In this document: positions 52,112 to 60,156 of the stretch, piece after piece
Position numbering within the stretch: position 1 is the first letter of the stretch
Layout: every line of letters begins with the position of its first letter
Assembly: GCA_026645575.1 (NCBI GenBank)
Contig: JAPKMW010000052.1
Coordinates: 1-64,000 of the forward strand
Length of the DNA stretch: 64,000 nucleotides
Origin: Caldilineaceae bacterium
GTDB taxonomy: Bacteria > Chloroflexota > Anaerolineae > Caldilineales > Caldilineaceae
Reading direction: 5' to 3'
The notes under the pieces: model-generated
The model's database searches: none
What the model was told of the DNA's origin: nothing
Seen by the model: only the letters and a program-made list of their open reading frames with translations
Position numbers and translations under genes: made by a program

Positions 52112-52204
52112 TTTACATAGACAACAACACCTTTGTTGTTATCTTACATAGACAACAACACCTTTGTTGTTATCTTACATAGACAACAACACCTTTGTTG
52201 TTAT
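52112..52204. repeat. Three tandem 31-bp iterons upstream of the DUF2294 gene
   Basis: Copies at 52112-52142, 52143-52173 and 52174-52204 are identical except for the first base of copy one. Each contains the palindrome AACAACACCTTTGTTGTT. They lie from -24 to -116 relative to the ATG. Thirty-one bp is close to three helical turns, so a repressor could bind cooperatively. There are no spacers, so this is not a CRISPR. The following 230 bp (52205-52437) contain nothing I can support. Confidence 0.85.
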
Positions 52205-52437
52205 CTTGCTCTCGCTGCTGCGCTGCTGTTGCACCTTAGTGATTTGTCGATTTATTGTCTGTACAATTTTCAACATTCACCGCAACTTACGCTGTCGCCA
52301 AGGGGGTGTCGGCGGCCAACCGTATTATAGCGGGAAAGATAGCAAGGTTGAATTCCAAATGAGTTACAAAGATCAGGGCAACTAATTAGGCACAATGCTG
52401 TACCAGACAGCCGATAAAGAGAGGCATGACAATTATA

Positions 52438-52664
52438 TCAGGTAATGGCCGGCGCCATTCTAACAAATTCATTACGTTCTAACTCGCGCAGAATAAAATC
52501 GGTCACTGCAATACGTTGCCGGCAACGACGGTTAGCTGTGGATGCTGCGTTGTCACTTTGGCCGGGTCGCGCACCAGGATGGTGACGGTGTGACCGGCGG
52601 CCAACGCTTGTTGCAACACCTGCGCCCCTGTCCCACCGGTCGCGCCGAAAATGGTAAGTTTCAT
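52438..52664 (-). pseudogene. Internally deleted NmrA-like/atypical SDR gene
   Basis: From ATG 52664 the frame reads MKLTIFGATGGTGAQVLQQA and on to VVAGNVLQ, the NAD(P)-binding start of an NmrA/BVR-B-like SDR, then stops at 52503. A neighbouring frame takes over with VTDFILRELERNEFVRMAPA and stops at 52438, matching the C-terminus of the same family. About 130-150 residues are missing. It overlaps the upstream HAD gene by 4 bp, so it was once the second gene of an operon. Confidence 0.75.
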
Positions 52665-54142
52665 CTTGCTTCCCTAATTGACTTTTTTATGGCATACTCC
52701 ACATAGTGACCAGCATGGCCCGATCCACGTCCATAATATCCCCATTCGGGAAAGTTGAAATCGCAAGTGATGGCAGTGGGCAGCAGGAGGATCGCCTGTA
52801 AAAAGGCTGCCAGATCCGGAACGCCATACAGATTCACTTCGTAGCCCCAGTCCATCAATAGCCGGGCCATGCGGCGCGTTTCCGTATGCCACCAGTTGAG
52901 CGAGAAGCGATTCATACCCCACCCTGCCAGTCGTGCGATTTCGTCGCGGAGCGCTGCCGGTTGCTCAAGCTGGTGACGGAGAAAGCCAATCGGCGCCTGA
53001 ATGACGGCGCCAGGGTAACGTACCGCCAATCGACGGACAACCGGCTCCGTCAGGATGGACAATTCACCATTGAACCAGAGTTGCTCGGCCCGCAAGCCAT
53101 ACGCATCGACCAGCGTCAGCGCCTGGTCAATGGCATCGCCGCCGGCCTTGAAATCAAGCTTCACCGCCTTTTGCCACTGTTTGCAGGCTGCCAAGGCGGC
53201 GTCGAGCGTTAGCCAGCGTTCGCCAGCAACCAGCGGGCGTTCGTCAAAGCTGTCATGGCGCAAAATGAAAGCGGCGCCGGTCGGATCCAGATTGACATCC
53301 AACTCGGCCCAGTGGACCGGCGAAGGCAAGAACTGGCGCAAGTTGATCGGGTCATTCACCCCATGCCAGACCAACTGTACCTGGGGCGGCAGTTGCTCCT
53401 CGCTGATCAGGTCAACCAGGCTATAGTCAATGCCTTGGAGGGCGGTCGGCGGCAACACTTCCAGGGGGGAAAGGAAGATGGTATCGGCGTGGAGCAACAG
53501 AATATCGTCAGCGTTGGTTCCCTGCGCAATCGCGGCCAGATTGCCCGGTTCGTTGTCGATAAAAGCAATCACCCGATACCCCAATGAACGCACATGCTCA
53601 ACGCCCAGCACCTTCCGCGCTGCAACCCCTTCGGTCCACTCATTCGGGCGCATATAAAGCAATTCATTGGTAAAGTGGACGCCATACGCTTCCCCCATGC
53701 GGTTGAGGGCAGCCAGCGTGTCGGCGCGCATGTGTTCCTCGCGACCGGTGTTCAAGCCGACGGTGGTGTTGGGCTGTAGCTGAAACCAGCGAATGACGGC
53801 AAAGACATTGTTAAAGGCATAGTGGGCGGTGGCAATGATTTCGGGTGACCAGTAGCGCTGACGGTACCACTCTTCGATCTCCAGGCGCGCTTCCTCAGCC
53901 AGCCCCAGCCGCTGCAAGAAGCGGTCGATTACATTTTCATGAACATCGATGTCGGTGAGGGAGAGATTGCGAAAATGGTCGGCGCCATGCTCCCGGTCAT
54001 AGCGGGTCAATAGATAGAAGATCATGTGGCGCAGATCGAGGATGGTGCCATCAATGTCAAAGAGAAGAAGCAATTCATCGTTCGGGTACTGCCGCCGCAT
54101 CCGGGCATGATGGGCAGCCAACGCCGTCATCCAGTTGGTCAT
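52661..54142 (-). CDS. HAD-like hydrolase fused to a FAM151/menorin-like domain
   Basis: A 493-residue two-domain protein. The N-terminal ~225 residues are a HAD hydrolase: LLLLFDIDGTILD (motif I) with a cap of about 85 residues, NTGRE (motif II) and FIDNEPGN (motif IV). The second half (~250-490) resembles the DUF2181/FAM151 family: LVWHGVNDPINLRQFL, HWAELDVNLDPT, ILRHDSF and VKLDFK. FAM151 proteins have a GDPD-like barrel of unclear activity in animals. The fusion suggests a phosphatase plus a phosphodiester- or lipid-related step. A conserved upstream element precedes it. Confidence 0.75.
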   Translation of the reverse strand: MTNWMTALAAHHARMRRQYPNDELLLLFDIDGTILDLRHMIFYLLTRYDREHGADHFRNLSLTDIDVHENVIDRFLQRLGLAEEARLEIEEWYRQRYWSPEIIATAHYAFNNVFAVIRWFQLQPNTTVGLNTGREEHMRADTLAALNRMGEAYGVHFTNELLYMRPNEWTEGVAARKVLGVEHVRSLGYRVIAFIDNEPGNLAAIAQGTNADDILLLHADTIFLSPLEVLPPTALQGIDYSLVDLISEEQLPPQVQLVWHGVNDPINLRQFLPSPVHWAELDVNLDPTGAAFILRHDSFDERPLVAGERWLTLDAALAACKQWQKAVKLDFKAGGDAIDQALTLVDAYGLRAEQLWFNGELSILTEPVVRRLAVRYPGAVIQAPIGFLRHQLEQPAALRDEIARLAGWGMNRFSLNWWHTETRRMARLLMDWGYEVNLYGVPDLAAFLQAILLLPTAITCDFNFPEWGYYGRGSGHAGHYVEYAIKKSIREAR

Positions 54143-54188
54143 ACAGAAAGATCCTTTTTTCGGATGTGTGAGTTTAAGGCTCTACCAG

Positions 54189-54278
54189 GAAAATAATCAT
54201 CTGCAACAACGTAATATGTGATTCGTGTTGCGTGAACTGTTTAACGGTTGTCGTATGATTTATTTCCTGGACTGGCCT
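54189..54278. repeat. Copy A of a ~75-bp shared upstream element
   Basis: Matches 60911-60985 over GAAAATAxTCAT, CAACGT, GTTGCGTGAACT and GGTTGTCGTA-AATTTATT blocks, with a 14-bp insertion. It lies 46 bp before the HAD/FAM151 start. The rest of 54143-54353 holds the hairpin at 54308 and no gene. Confidence 0.6.
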
Positions 54279-54307
54279 AATGAGATTATGATGAAGAAGT
54301 TGGCTAG

Positions 54308-54340
54308 AACAGTCCAGCTTTTTGCAAAAGCCGGACTGTT
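54308..54340. terminator. Hairpin after the coiled-coil gene
   Basis: AACAGTCCAGCTTTT pairs with AAAAGCCGGACTGTT. It is 13 bp beyond the stop of the minus-strand gene ending at 54354. Confidence 0.6.
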
Positions 54341-54353
54341 GCCTTGGATACGG

Positions 54354-54815
54354 CTACGGCTGCACCGGCGCTGGCGCATTCAGCTCATCGCGGATGATGG
54401 CGATCACCTGGCGATTTTTGAGTTCGGCCTGGTCAGCCTCTTTTTCTTCGCGTGCCTTCCGCAACTCCATATCCCAAGCCAGTTGGTCATTGCGCGATTT
54501 AAGTTCGCGGCGTAACAGATCATGGAAACGGGTGCGTAGCGCATAGATCGTACTGCTCGCCTTGGCGGCTGCTCGATCCAACCGACCCTGCTGTTCCGTC
54601 GTTAGCTCGGCTCGCTTTTCCTGTAAGCGTCCCAATCGCGCCAACAGATCACCACCCGACACCGTCATCTTGCGATTGCCTTCGCTGGTCGGCACGACAA
54701 TCGTCCGGTAGACCTCCCCGGCGACGATATACGCTTCCAACTCATTCGCCACCGCCTCCACCCGCGCCAGATCATCCGTCACCCAACTCAAGGCGCCATT
54801 ACCACTTTTTCCCAT
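54354..54815 (-). CDS. Coiled-coil protein of unknown function
   Basis: A 153-residue protein. Residues 1-60 form a compact start (LSWVTDDLARVEAVANELEA, VYRTIVVPT). Residues ~65-150 are a long charged helix rich in Glu/Arg (REEKEADQAEL), likely a coiled coil. No signal peptide or membrane helix. ATG 54815 follows AAGGAGGGATGC; the frame is open eight codons further. It lies downstream of the penicillin acylase gene across an octamer array and may belong to the same unit. No family recognised. Confidence 0.7.
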   Translation of the reverse strand: MGKSGNGALSWVTDDLARVEAVANELEAYIVAGEVYRTIVVPTSEGNRKMTVSGGDLLARLGRLQEKRAELTTEQQGRLDRAAAKASSTIYALRTRFHDLLRRELKSRNDQLAWDMELRKAREEKEADQAELKNRQVIAIIRDELNAPAPVQP

Positions 54816-54840
54816 TGCATCCCTCCTTTGTGTAAACAAG

Positions 54841-54935
54841 AGACTAGAGAGATTGAACCTTTAATCTCTCTAATCTCTCAATCTCTCTAATCTCTCTAAT
54901 CTCTCCCGTAATCTGTCACCTTGTCACCTTGTCAT
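54841..54935. repeat. Octamer/nonamer repeat (TCTCTAAT)n
   Basis: AGAGAGATTGAAC is followed by five AATCTCTCT-type units and then by TCACCTTG units, the second motif also found at 50172-50270. It separates the coiled-coil gene from the penicillin acylase gene. Confidence 0.8.
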
Positions 54936-54938
54936 CCC

Positions 54939-57398
54939 TCACCCCGGCGCCAACACCAACCGCTGCTCTGCCACCCCTTCCACCGCCGACCGGCTCCACG
55001 GCATCTTATGATAGGCACCCTCGCGCCAGAGCATGATCTGGTCATCATAGTTGGGGTGGAGCGGATGGCCTGACTGGCCGGTGTTGGTGATGCTTTGCGC
55101 CCGATCCCAGACGCCTACTTCGTAGATCTGCCGATAACTGGCCGCGACCTGCACCAGCCCCAACGGCAACTTGGGGGCATGGCGGGTGAGATTGGGCGTC
55201 GCGCTGTCGCCGCCCACAGGGATGGGGCCACGGTTGAAAATATTTTTCAGCAGCCGGGCGCTGCCCAACGGGTGAACGTAGCGCACCTGATGGGCGCGGC
55301 CCCAATCCCAAGTACGGGTCGTCTCGCCCATCGTTTTGCGGATCTCGCGCATGGTGGCTGTCAACGCTTCTTGCAACAACGTTTCGCGATCACGCAAGCG
55401 ACCCGTGGCGGCTTCAACATACCAGTATGATTGCTCATGTTCATTCAGGAGCGACAGCAGACGCGTTTCGGCGCGCAACAGAAAGCCGTGAATCAGAAAG
55501 AGCGGGGTGCTGCTCATGCCATAGTAGCCCCGTTTGGCCGACCCTACTTTGTCGCCAAAGACCATCTCCATAAGCTGGACGAGCATCTGTTGATAGATGG
55601 TGGCGGCAAAGTTATCGGCATCCATGCGAAAATTCCACTTGCGCAGCGCCTGTAATGCAGTCTTCTCCCAGGGATCTTCGCTGTTGATCAGCGTCAACCA
55701 GGGGGTGAAGGCTTCGGCTAATTTGCTCTGGTTGTCCAGTTGCATCTCTTCCATGTCGCGAATCGTGTGGCGCTCTTTGCGTTGCAAGAGTTCTTCGATG
55801 CGCGCCGCCCGCCAACCCGGATCAAATTCGACGCCCAGAAAGTGGGGGTAATCATCACCCACCATTTTGTTGTTGGCGCTGACAATTTTCCCCGACTCCG
55901 GGTTGTAGAGCCGGGGGAGCGCCGCTGGCGGGATTAGGGCGGGCCACTCATAGTCGGCTGTCCAACCGGGCGCCGGCAGCAACCCTAAATTTTGCTCCCG
56001 TTGGGGAATGGCGCCGGCCAGCCGATAGCCAATGTTGCCACGGCTATCGGCAAAGAGAAAATTCTGTGGCGGCGCCGTCCATTCATCCAGCGCCTGGTTA
56101 AAGGTCGTCCAATCGGTAGCCTGGTTCAGTTGGCGAATTGCATCCAGCAACGGCCCCGTTGTATGACCTGTCCAGCGGAGGGCCAGCGGTAAACTGTTTG
56201 CCGGATCATTGGCTGTGCGCTCGTCATTGGGGATTAGGCCACTGATGAGCGGCCCGTGACGCGTGATCACTACTCGTTCGACATGGGGGTCGCGCCGGCG
56301 CACCTGAATCACCTCTTCGATCACCGTCGCCGCCTCCCACTCCCCCTCATATTCGTAGCGATCGGCTTCGGTGGGGTGGGCGCGTTCCAGGTAGAGATCC
56401 TGCACATCGACCATTGCGTTGGTGACGCCCCAAGCGATCTCCTCGTTATGACCGATGATGACGCCGGGCGCGCCGGGCAACGAGACGCCACTTGTTTCAT
56501 AACCGGGCGCACTCAGATGGATCTCATACCAGACGCCGGGAATTTGCACCGCCAGATGGGGGTCATTACAGAGCAGGGGGCGCCGGTTCAGGCTATGTTT
56601 GGGTGCGATCACCCAAGCGTTGCTGCCCTGGCCGGCGGTGGCGACGCCCAGCCATTGCTTGAGTTGTTCATATTGATTGAGCAGCAACCCCGCCGTGTGC
56701 TGTAATCGCACCATGTCCGTGCCACCCACCCCAGCCAGCACCAACGGACTCTTGGCCGGGTAGTCCGGTTCCAATTCGGCGGCCACCACCGGGTCAAGTT
56801 GGTGGAGCAGCCGCAGACGCGTCAATTCGCTTTCCCAGTTGAGGCTCAAGCTCCAGGCCATCACCTTGCCGTGGCCCAGCGTGTCGAGGGGCGTCCACGG
56901 CGCCGGGCGAACGCGTAACAGGTTGAACTCCGCGCCTAAACGGCCAGGGCGGTGGCTGATGTAGGCATTCACCCCTTCAGCGTACCAGGTGAGCCATTGG
57001 CGCGTCTCATCATCAAGGCTTGCCAGTTCAGCTTCTGCCGCCCGCCAGAAGCCGACGATGCGGCTAAAGCGGTCGGCATCCAATGCCGCTTCGCCAAAGA
57101 CTTCAGCCAGGGCGCCACGGGCGATGCGCCGGTTCTGCTCCATCTGCCAGAGGCGATCTTGGGCATGGACAAAGCCCTGCGCCCGCAGTAGATCGGCCAC
57201 CGTTTGCGCATAGACATGAGGGATGCCATGTTTATCGCGCAGCACTTCCACCGGTGCTGTCAAGCCGGGTAGCCGTAGCGTCCCCTCTAGTTGTGGGTTG
57301 CTGCGCTGAATCGACCACCAATACAAATAAACGAAAAACGCCCCAAGCGGCGCAATTACGAACAAAAAGATCAGAAGCAACGTTGTCATAAACCCCAT
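54939..57398 (-). CDS. Penicillin acylase family N-terminal nucleophile hydrolase
   Basis: An 819-residue enzyme of the penicillin G acylase/AHL-acylase family. One N-terminal helix (LLLIFLFVIAPLGAFFVYLYWW) exports or anchors it. The alpha chain ends at an autocleavage site with Gly-Ser-Asn in AGQGSNAWVIAPKHS, Ser about residue 259 becoming the new N-terminus of the beta chain. Conserved Asn-rich LLCNDPHL and the C-terminal GGDSATPN region follow. The substrate may be an acyl-homoserine lactone, a beta-lactam or another acylamide. ATG at 57398 is chosen over the TTG-started frame at 57428. Confidence 0.92.
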   Translation of the reverse strand: MGFMTTLLLIFLFVIAPLGAFFVYLYWWSIQRSNPQLEGTLRLPGLTAPVEVLRDKHGIPHVYAQTVADLLRAQGFVHAQDRLWQMEQNRRIARGALAEVFGEAALDADRFSRIVGFWRAAEAELASLDDETRQWLTWYAEGVNAYISHRPGRLGAEFNLLRVRPAPWTPLDTLGHGKVMAWSLSLNWESELTRLRLLHQLDPVVAAELEPDYPAKSPLVLAGVGGTDMVRLQHTAGLLLNQYEQLKQWLGVATAGQGSNAWVIAPKHSLNRRPLLCNDPHLAVQIPGVWYEIHLSAPGYETSGVSLPGAPGVIIGHNEEIAWGVTNAMVDVQDLYLERAHPTEADRYEYEGEWEAATVIEEVIQVRRRDPHVERVVITRHGPLISGLIPNDERTANDPANSLPLALRWTGHTTGPLLDAIRQLNQATDWTTFNQALDEWTAPPQNFLFADSRGNIGYRLAGAIPQREQNLGLLPAPGWTADYEWPALIPPAALPRLYNPESGKIVSANNKMVGDDYPHFLGVEFDPGWRAARIEELLQRKERHTIRDMEEMQLDNQSKLAEAFTPWLTLINSEDPWEKTALQALRKWNFRMDADNFAATIYQQMLVQLMEMVFGDKVGSAKRGYYGMSSTPLFLIHGFLLRAETRLLSLLNEHEQSYWYVEAATGRLRDRETLLQEALTATMREIRKTMGETTRTWDWGRAHQVRYVHPLGSARLLKNIFNRGPIPVGGDSATPNLTRHAPKLPLGLVQVAASYRQIYEVGVWDRAQSITNTGQSGHPLHPNYDDQIMLWREGAYHKMPWSRSAVEGVAEQRLVLAPG

Positions 57399-57536
57399 TC
57401 TTGTCCAATTTGTTGGATCTGGCTGCAAAACCGCTTACAGTTTACCACACGAGCGCCAGGATAGTGTAGAATGAACAAGATGATTACCGTTTTCGATTAG
57501 GCTTCTTGCAAAACCAAAGGAAAGTTAGCATTACTT

Positions 57537-58298
57537 ATGTCAGCTACACCTCCACTCTGGATTGGGGTAACGACGCGCCACGGCGATCCGACTTGGGTGC
57601 AAAACAACACGCGCAACTATCTTCAGGTGTTACAGGCTGCTGGTGCGATTCCGGTGGTTTTGTCGCCTGATTGCCCGACAATCTTGCCCGATGGCTCGAC
57701 TGTGCTGCCCGATGAACGGGGGCGACTACCGGCCACCATTCTTGATCGCCTCCATGGTCTGATTTTGTCCGGCGGGGGGGATGTCCATCCTAAATACTTC
57801 GGGCAGGAACTGGCCGGCGCCGAACCGGAGTCAATTGACTTGAAGCGGGATGAATTGGAATTAACTCTCTCCCAAGCGGCGCTGGCGCGTGACTTACCAC
57901 TCTTTGCCATTTGTCGCGGCTGTCAAGTCCTAAATGTGGCCGCTGGCGGGGGGATGGTGCAGCATTTGCCGGGCCATCGCTCGCCCAAAGATAGCACGGC
58001 CTTTCATGATGTGACGATTGCCCCCGCCAGCCGTTTTCAGGCAATTGTTGAGATGGAACGGTTGCCCGTTAATACCTTTCATCACCAGGGCATGGACCGG
58101 GCGTCGATGGCGTCGCTCTTTACGCCGGTTGCGCTGGCCCAACCGGATGAATGGTTGGTGGAAGCTTACGAGAGTCGCCAACACCGCTGGGTGTTCGGCG
58201 TCCAGTGGCACCCGGAACGGATCTTTGAATTGGATCCCGGTCATCGCCGCCTGTGGGTAAGTTTTCTGGCGGTCTGTCAGCAGACAGAGAGCGCATAG
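57537..58298 (+). CDS. Class I glutamine amidotransferase-like (C26) hydrolase
   Basis: A 253-residue gamma-glutamyl hydrolase of the PuuD type, which frees GABA or other amines from gamma-glutamyl conjugates. The nucleophile is the Cys in FAICRGCQVLNV, and His-Glu of the triad in FGVQWHPERI. GGGGDVHPKYFG supplies the oxyanion part. No polyamine genes adjoin it, so the substrate is open. AAAGGAAAG is a distant ribosome site. Confidence 0.93.
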   Translation: MSATPPLWIGVTTRHGDPTWVQNNTRNYLQVLQAAGAIPVVLSPDCPTILPDGSTVLPDERGRLPATILDRLHGLILSGGGDVHPKYFGQELAGAEPESIDLKRDELELTLSQAALARDLPLFAICRGCQVLNVAAGGGMVQHLPGHRSPKDSTAFHDVTIAPASRFQAIVEMERLPVNTFHHQGMDRASMASLFTPVALAQPDEWLVEAYESRQHRWVFGVQWHPERIFELDPGHRRLWVSFLAVCQQTESA

Positions 58299-58386
58299 AA
58301 CGCGGATTGAGCAGCGCAAAGCAGATTTTAGCAGACAAAATTTGCTTTGCGCTGCTCAACTAGCTTACGCCGCGTTCTCTCTGTCT
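58283..58386. repeat. Large imperfect inverted repeat between C26 hydrolase and queA
   Basis: GACAGAGAGCG, AACGCGG and GAGCAGCGCAAAGCA on the left match TGCTTTGCGCTGCTC, CCGCGTT and CTCTCTGTC on the right. The long stem spans the whole gap and overlaps the hydrolase stop. Confidence 0.75.
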
Positions 58387-58400
58387 AGGTAAGGAAAAGC

Positions 58401-59540
58401 ATGAAAACCGATCTCTTTGATTACAATTTGCCGGCGTCGTTTATTGCCCAGCAACCGGCGGAACCGCGTGACAGCAGTCGTCTGCTCATTCTTCACCGCG
58501 CCGACGGGCGCATTGAACATCGCACCTTTCGCGACATCGGTGATTATTTAAAGCCCGACGATCTGCTGGTGGCGAATGATAGCCGGGTGATCCCGGCGCG
58601 CTTGCATGGCCGTAAAGCTACGGGGGGCGCCGTTGAGATTTTTCTGCTGCACCAACTGGACGATAGTGGGCAACGTTGGGAATGCCTGGTGCGTGGTCGT
58701 AATCTGGGCGAAGGGGTCGTGGTTCAGCTCGAAAAAAGCGGCGCCAATCCTCAATCACCCAATCATCCAATCACCCAATCATCTGAACAGCACCTCACCG
58801 CTGTCATCGAAGCCGTCCACCCAACTGGCACGCGCACGGTCAACTTCGCGGCGCCGCTACGTCCCTATCTGGATGAGCTGGGCGAGGTGCCGCTGCCACC
58901 CTACATCACTGGTTACAGCGGGGATCGCGAGCGCTATCAGACGGTCTACAGCCAACCGGAAGGAAGCGTGGCCGCGCCGACCGCCGGGTTGCATTTTACG
59001 CCGGAATTGTTGCTGCGCTTACGGCAACAGGGCGTTCTGTTTGAAACCGTGACATTACATGTGGGCTTGGACACTTTTCGTCCGGTGGAGAGCGAGGAGA
59101 TCGAAAAGCATGTGATTCATACGGAATGGGCAGCGCTGAGTAGCGCCACAGCCAAACGTATCAACGATGTGACCTTGGCCGGCGGGCGCATTATCGCTGT
59201 CGGCACCACCACCACCCGCACGCTAGAGTGGGCAGCCACGGGCGCACAAGGGATCGATCCCTACGCTATTACCGCCTGCCCTTGGCAACGGGTCGCCGCC
59301 TTTACCGGACCTGTCAATCTTTTTATCCACCCCGGCTATCGCTACCGTGCGGTTGATGCGCTGATCACCAACTTTCATCTGCCCCGTTCCAGCTTACTGC
59401 TGTTGGTGAGCGCGTTTCTGGCGCAAGCTCAAAATGACGACCCGGATGCCGGACGCCGCCTGTTGCTCGATACCTATGCGGTTGCCAAACGCGAAGGGTA
59501 CCGCTTCTTTAGCTTTGGCGACGCAATGTTAATTCTCTAA
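58401..59540 (+). CDS. queA: S-adenosylmethionine:tRNA ribosyltransferase-isomerase
   Basis: Makes epoxyqueuosine in tRNA by transferring the ribose of SAM to preQ1. All main motifs are present: FDYNLPASFIAQQPAEPRD, VANDSRVIPARL, SVAAPTAGLHFT and ITNFHLPRSSLLLLVSAF. At 379 residues it is ~30 longer than usual, mostly because of an insert near residues 115-130 (NPQSPNHPITQSSE) encoded by a tandem octamer array at 58745-58783. The insert lies in a surface loop between conserved strands, so the enzyme should work. AGGTAAGG precedes the ATG. Confidence 0.96.
   Translation: MKTDLFDYNLPASFIAQQPAEPRDSSRLLILHRADGRIEHRTFRDIGDYLKPDDLLVANDSRVIPARLHGRKATGGAVEIFLLHQLDDSGQRWECLVRGRNLGEGVVVQLEKSGANPQSPNHPITQSSEQHLTAVIEAVHPTGTRTVNFAAPLRPYLDELGEVPLPPYITGYSGDRERYQTVYSQPEGSVAAPTAGLHFTPELLLRLRQQGVLFETVTLHVGLDTFRPVESEEIEKHVIHTEWAALSSATAKRINDVTLAGGRIIAVGTTTTRTLEWAATGAQGIDPYAITACPWQRVAAFTGPVNLFIHPGYRYRAVDALITNFHLPRSSLLLLVSAFLAQAQNDDPDAGRRLLLDTYAVAKREGYRFFSFGDAMLIL
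58745..58783 (+). repeat. Octamer array inside queA
   Basis: Five units: CAATCCT, CAATCACC, CAATCATC, CAATCACC, CAATCATC. Total 39 bp, thus 13 codons, so the reading frame is kept although the unit is 8 bp. Confidence 0.9.
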
Positions 59541-59544
59541 AACT

Positions 59545-59605
59545 GTAACTACTCCGCTTCTAGCCGCACCCCCACCGGTGGTGCGGCTAGAAGCGGAGTA
59601 GTTAC
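59545..59605. terminator. Perfect 26-bp inverted repeat between convergent queA and pilin gene
   Basis: GTAACTACTCCGCTTCTAGC (first 20 of 26 bp) at 59545 pairs exactly with the arm ending at 59605, with a 9-nt loop. It is placed to terminate both genes. Confidence 0.75.
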
Positions 59606-59636
59606 CTAAAACTTTGCAAATCGCTCTTTCGCCGGG

Positions 59637-59852
59637 TCAAAAGGGAATGTTGGCGATGACATCTTGGATGATCTCTTTTAGTGAGATCAGCGACCCAATC
59701 AAGGTAATGGCAATCAGGCTGACGAGCAACACGTACTCAATAAGCCCTTGCCCCCGTTGGTCGACCAGGTGATTGGAAAACTGGCGGCGGCAAAACTGAT
59801 GGCCGTAAAACAGGCAGTGACAAAATTTGGCTGTCAGATGATTTATCGACAT
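59637..59852 (-). CDS. Flp/Fap-type pilin
   Basis: A 71-residue Flp pilin precursor: a 33-residue leader ending QRGQ, then the processing motif GQGLIEYVLLVSLIAITLIG with Glu at +5 and a short tail. Flp pilins build tad pili for attachment. The leader is longer than usual and Cys-rich (KFCHCLFYGHQFCRR). No tad genes are nearby. The ATG at 59852 lacks a strong ribosome site. Confidence 0.85.
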   Translation of the reverse strand: MSINHLTAKFCHCLFYGHQFCRRQFSNHLVDQRGQGLIEYVLLVSLIAITLIGSLISLKEIIQDVIANIPF

Positions 59853-59984
59853 GACTTTATTGTTCTCTTTCTACAGCAACTCTTTCCGTGCGCCCTGCTT
59901 GCTATCACTTACTTGCTATGAGTAGGAACGGGCCAGGGAGCCGCGGCTTTTTAGAAATGGCAACGAAATAAACCCAGCGACTTC

Positions 59985-60017
59985 AAACCTGTCGGGTCTC
60001 TCAGAACTGACAGGTTT
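59985..60017. repeat. AAACCTGTC/GACAGGTTT inverted repeat
   Basis: AAACCTGTC pairs with GACAGGTTT across 15 nt. The surrounding gap 59853-60156 holds only this element and no gene I can support. Confidence 0.5.
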
Positions 60018-60156
60018 TGTCGGATTCATTTACTCCTCATTCCTTAGGGGCGGCGCGGCTCTATTGCTCTAGCATAGCATAGACGTAGCGATTTTTCTCT
60101 GACAGCTATGTGACAAATTGCGTATCACTTTCCAACGCTTGTTGGAGGGACATGGC

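Noticed and set aside
52112..52204. Possible CRISPR array
   Set aside because: Three head-to-tail 31-bp copies without spacers and no cas genes; these are iterons.
52133..52385. Short plus-strand open frames over the iterons
   Set aside because: Their peptides are translations of the repeats (DNNTFVVILHRQQHL) and have no start signals.
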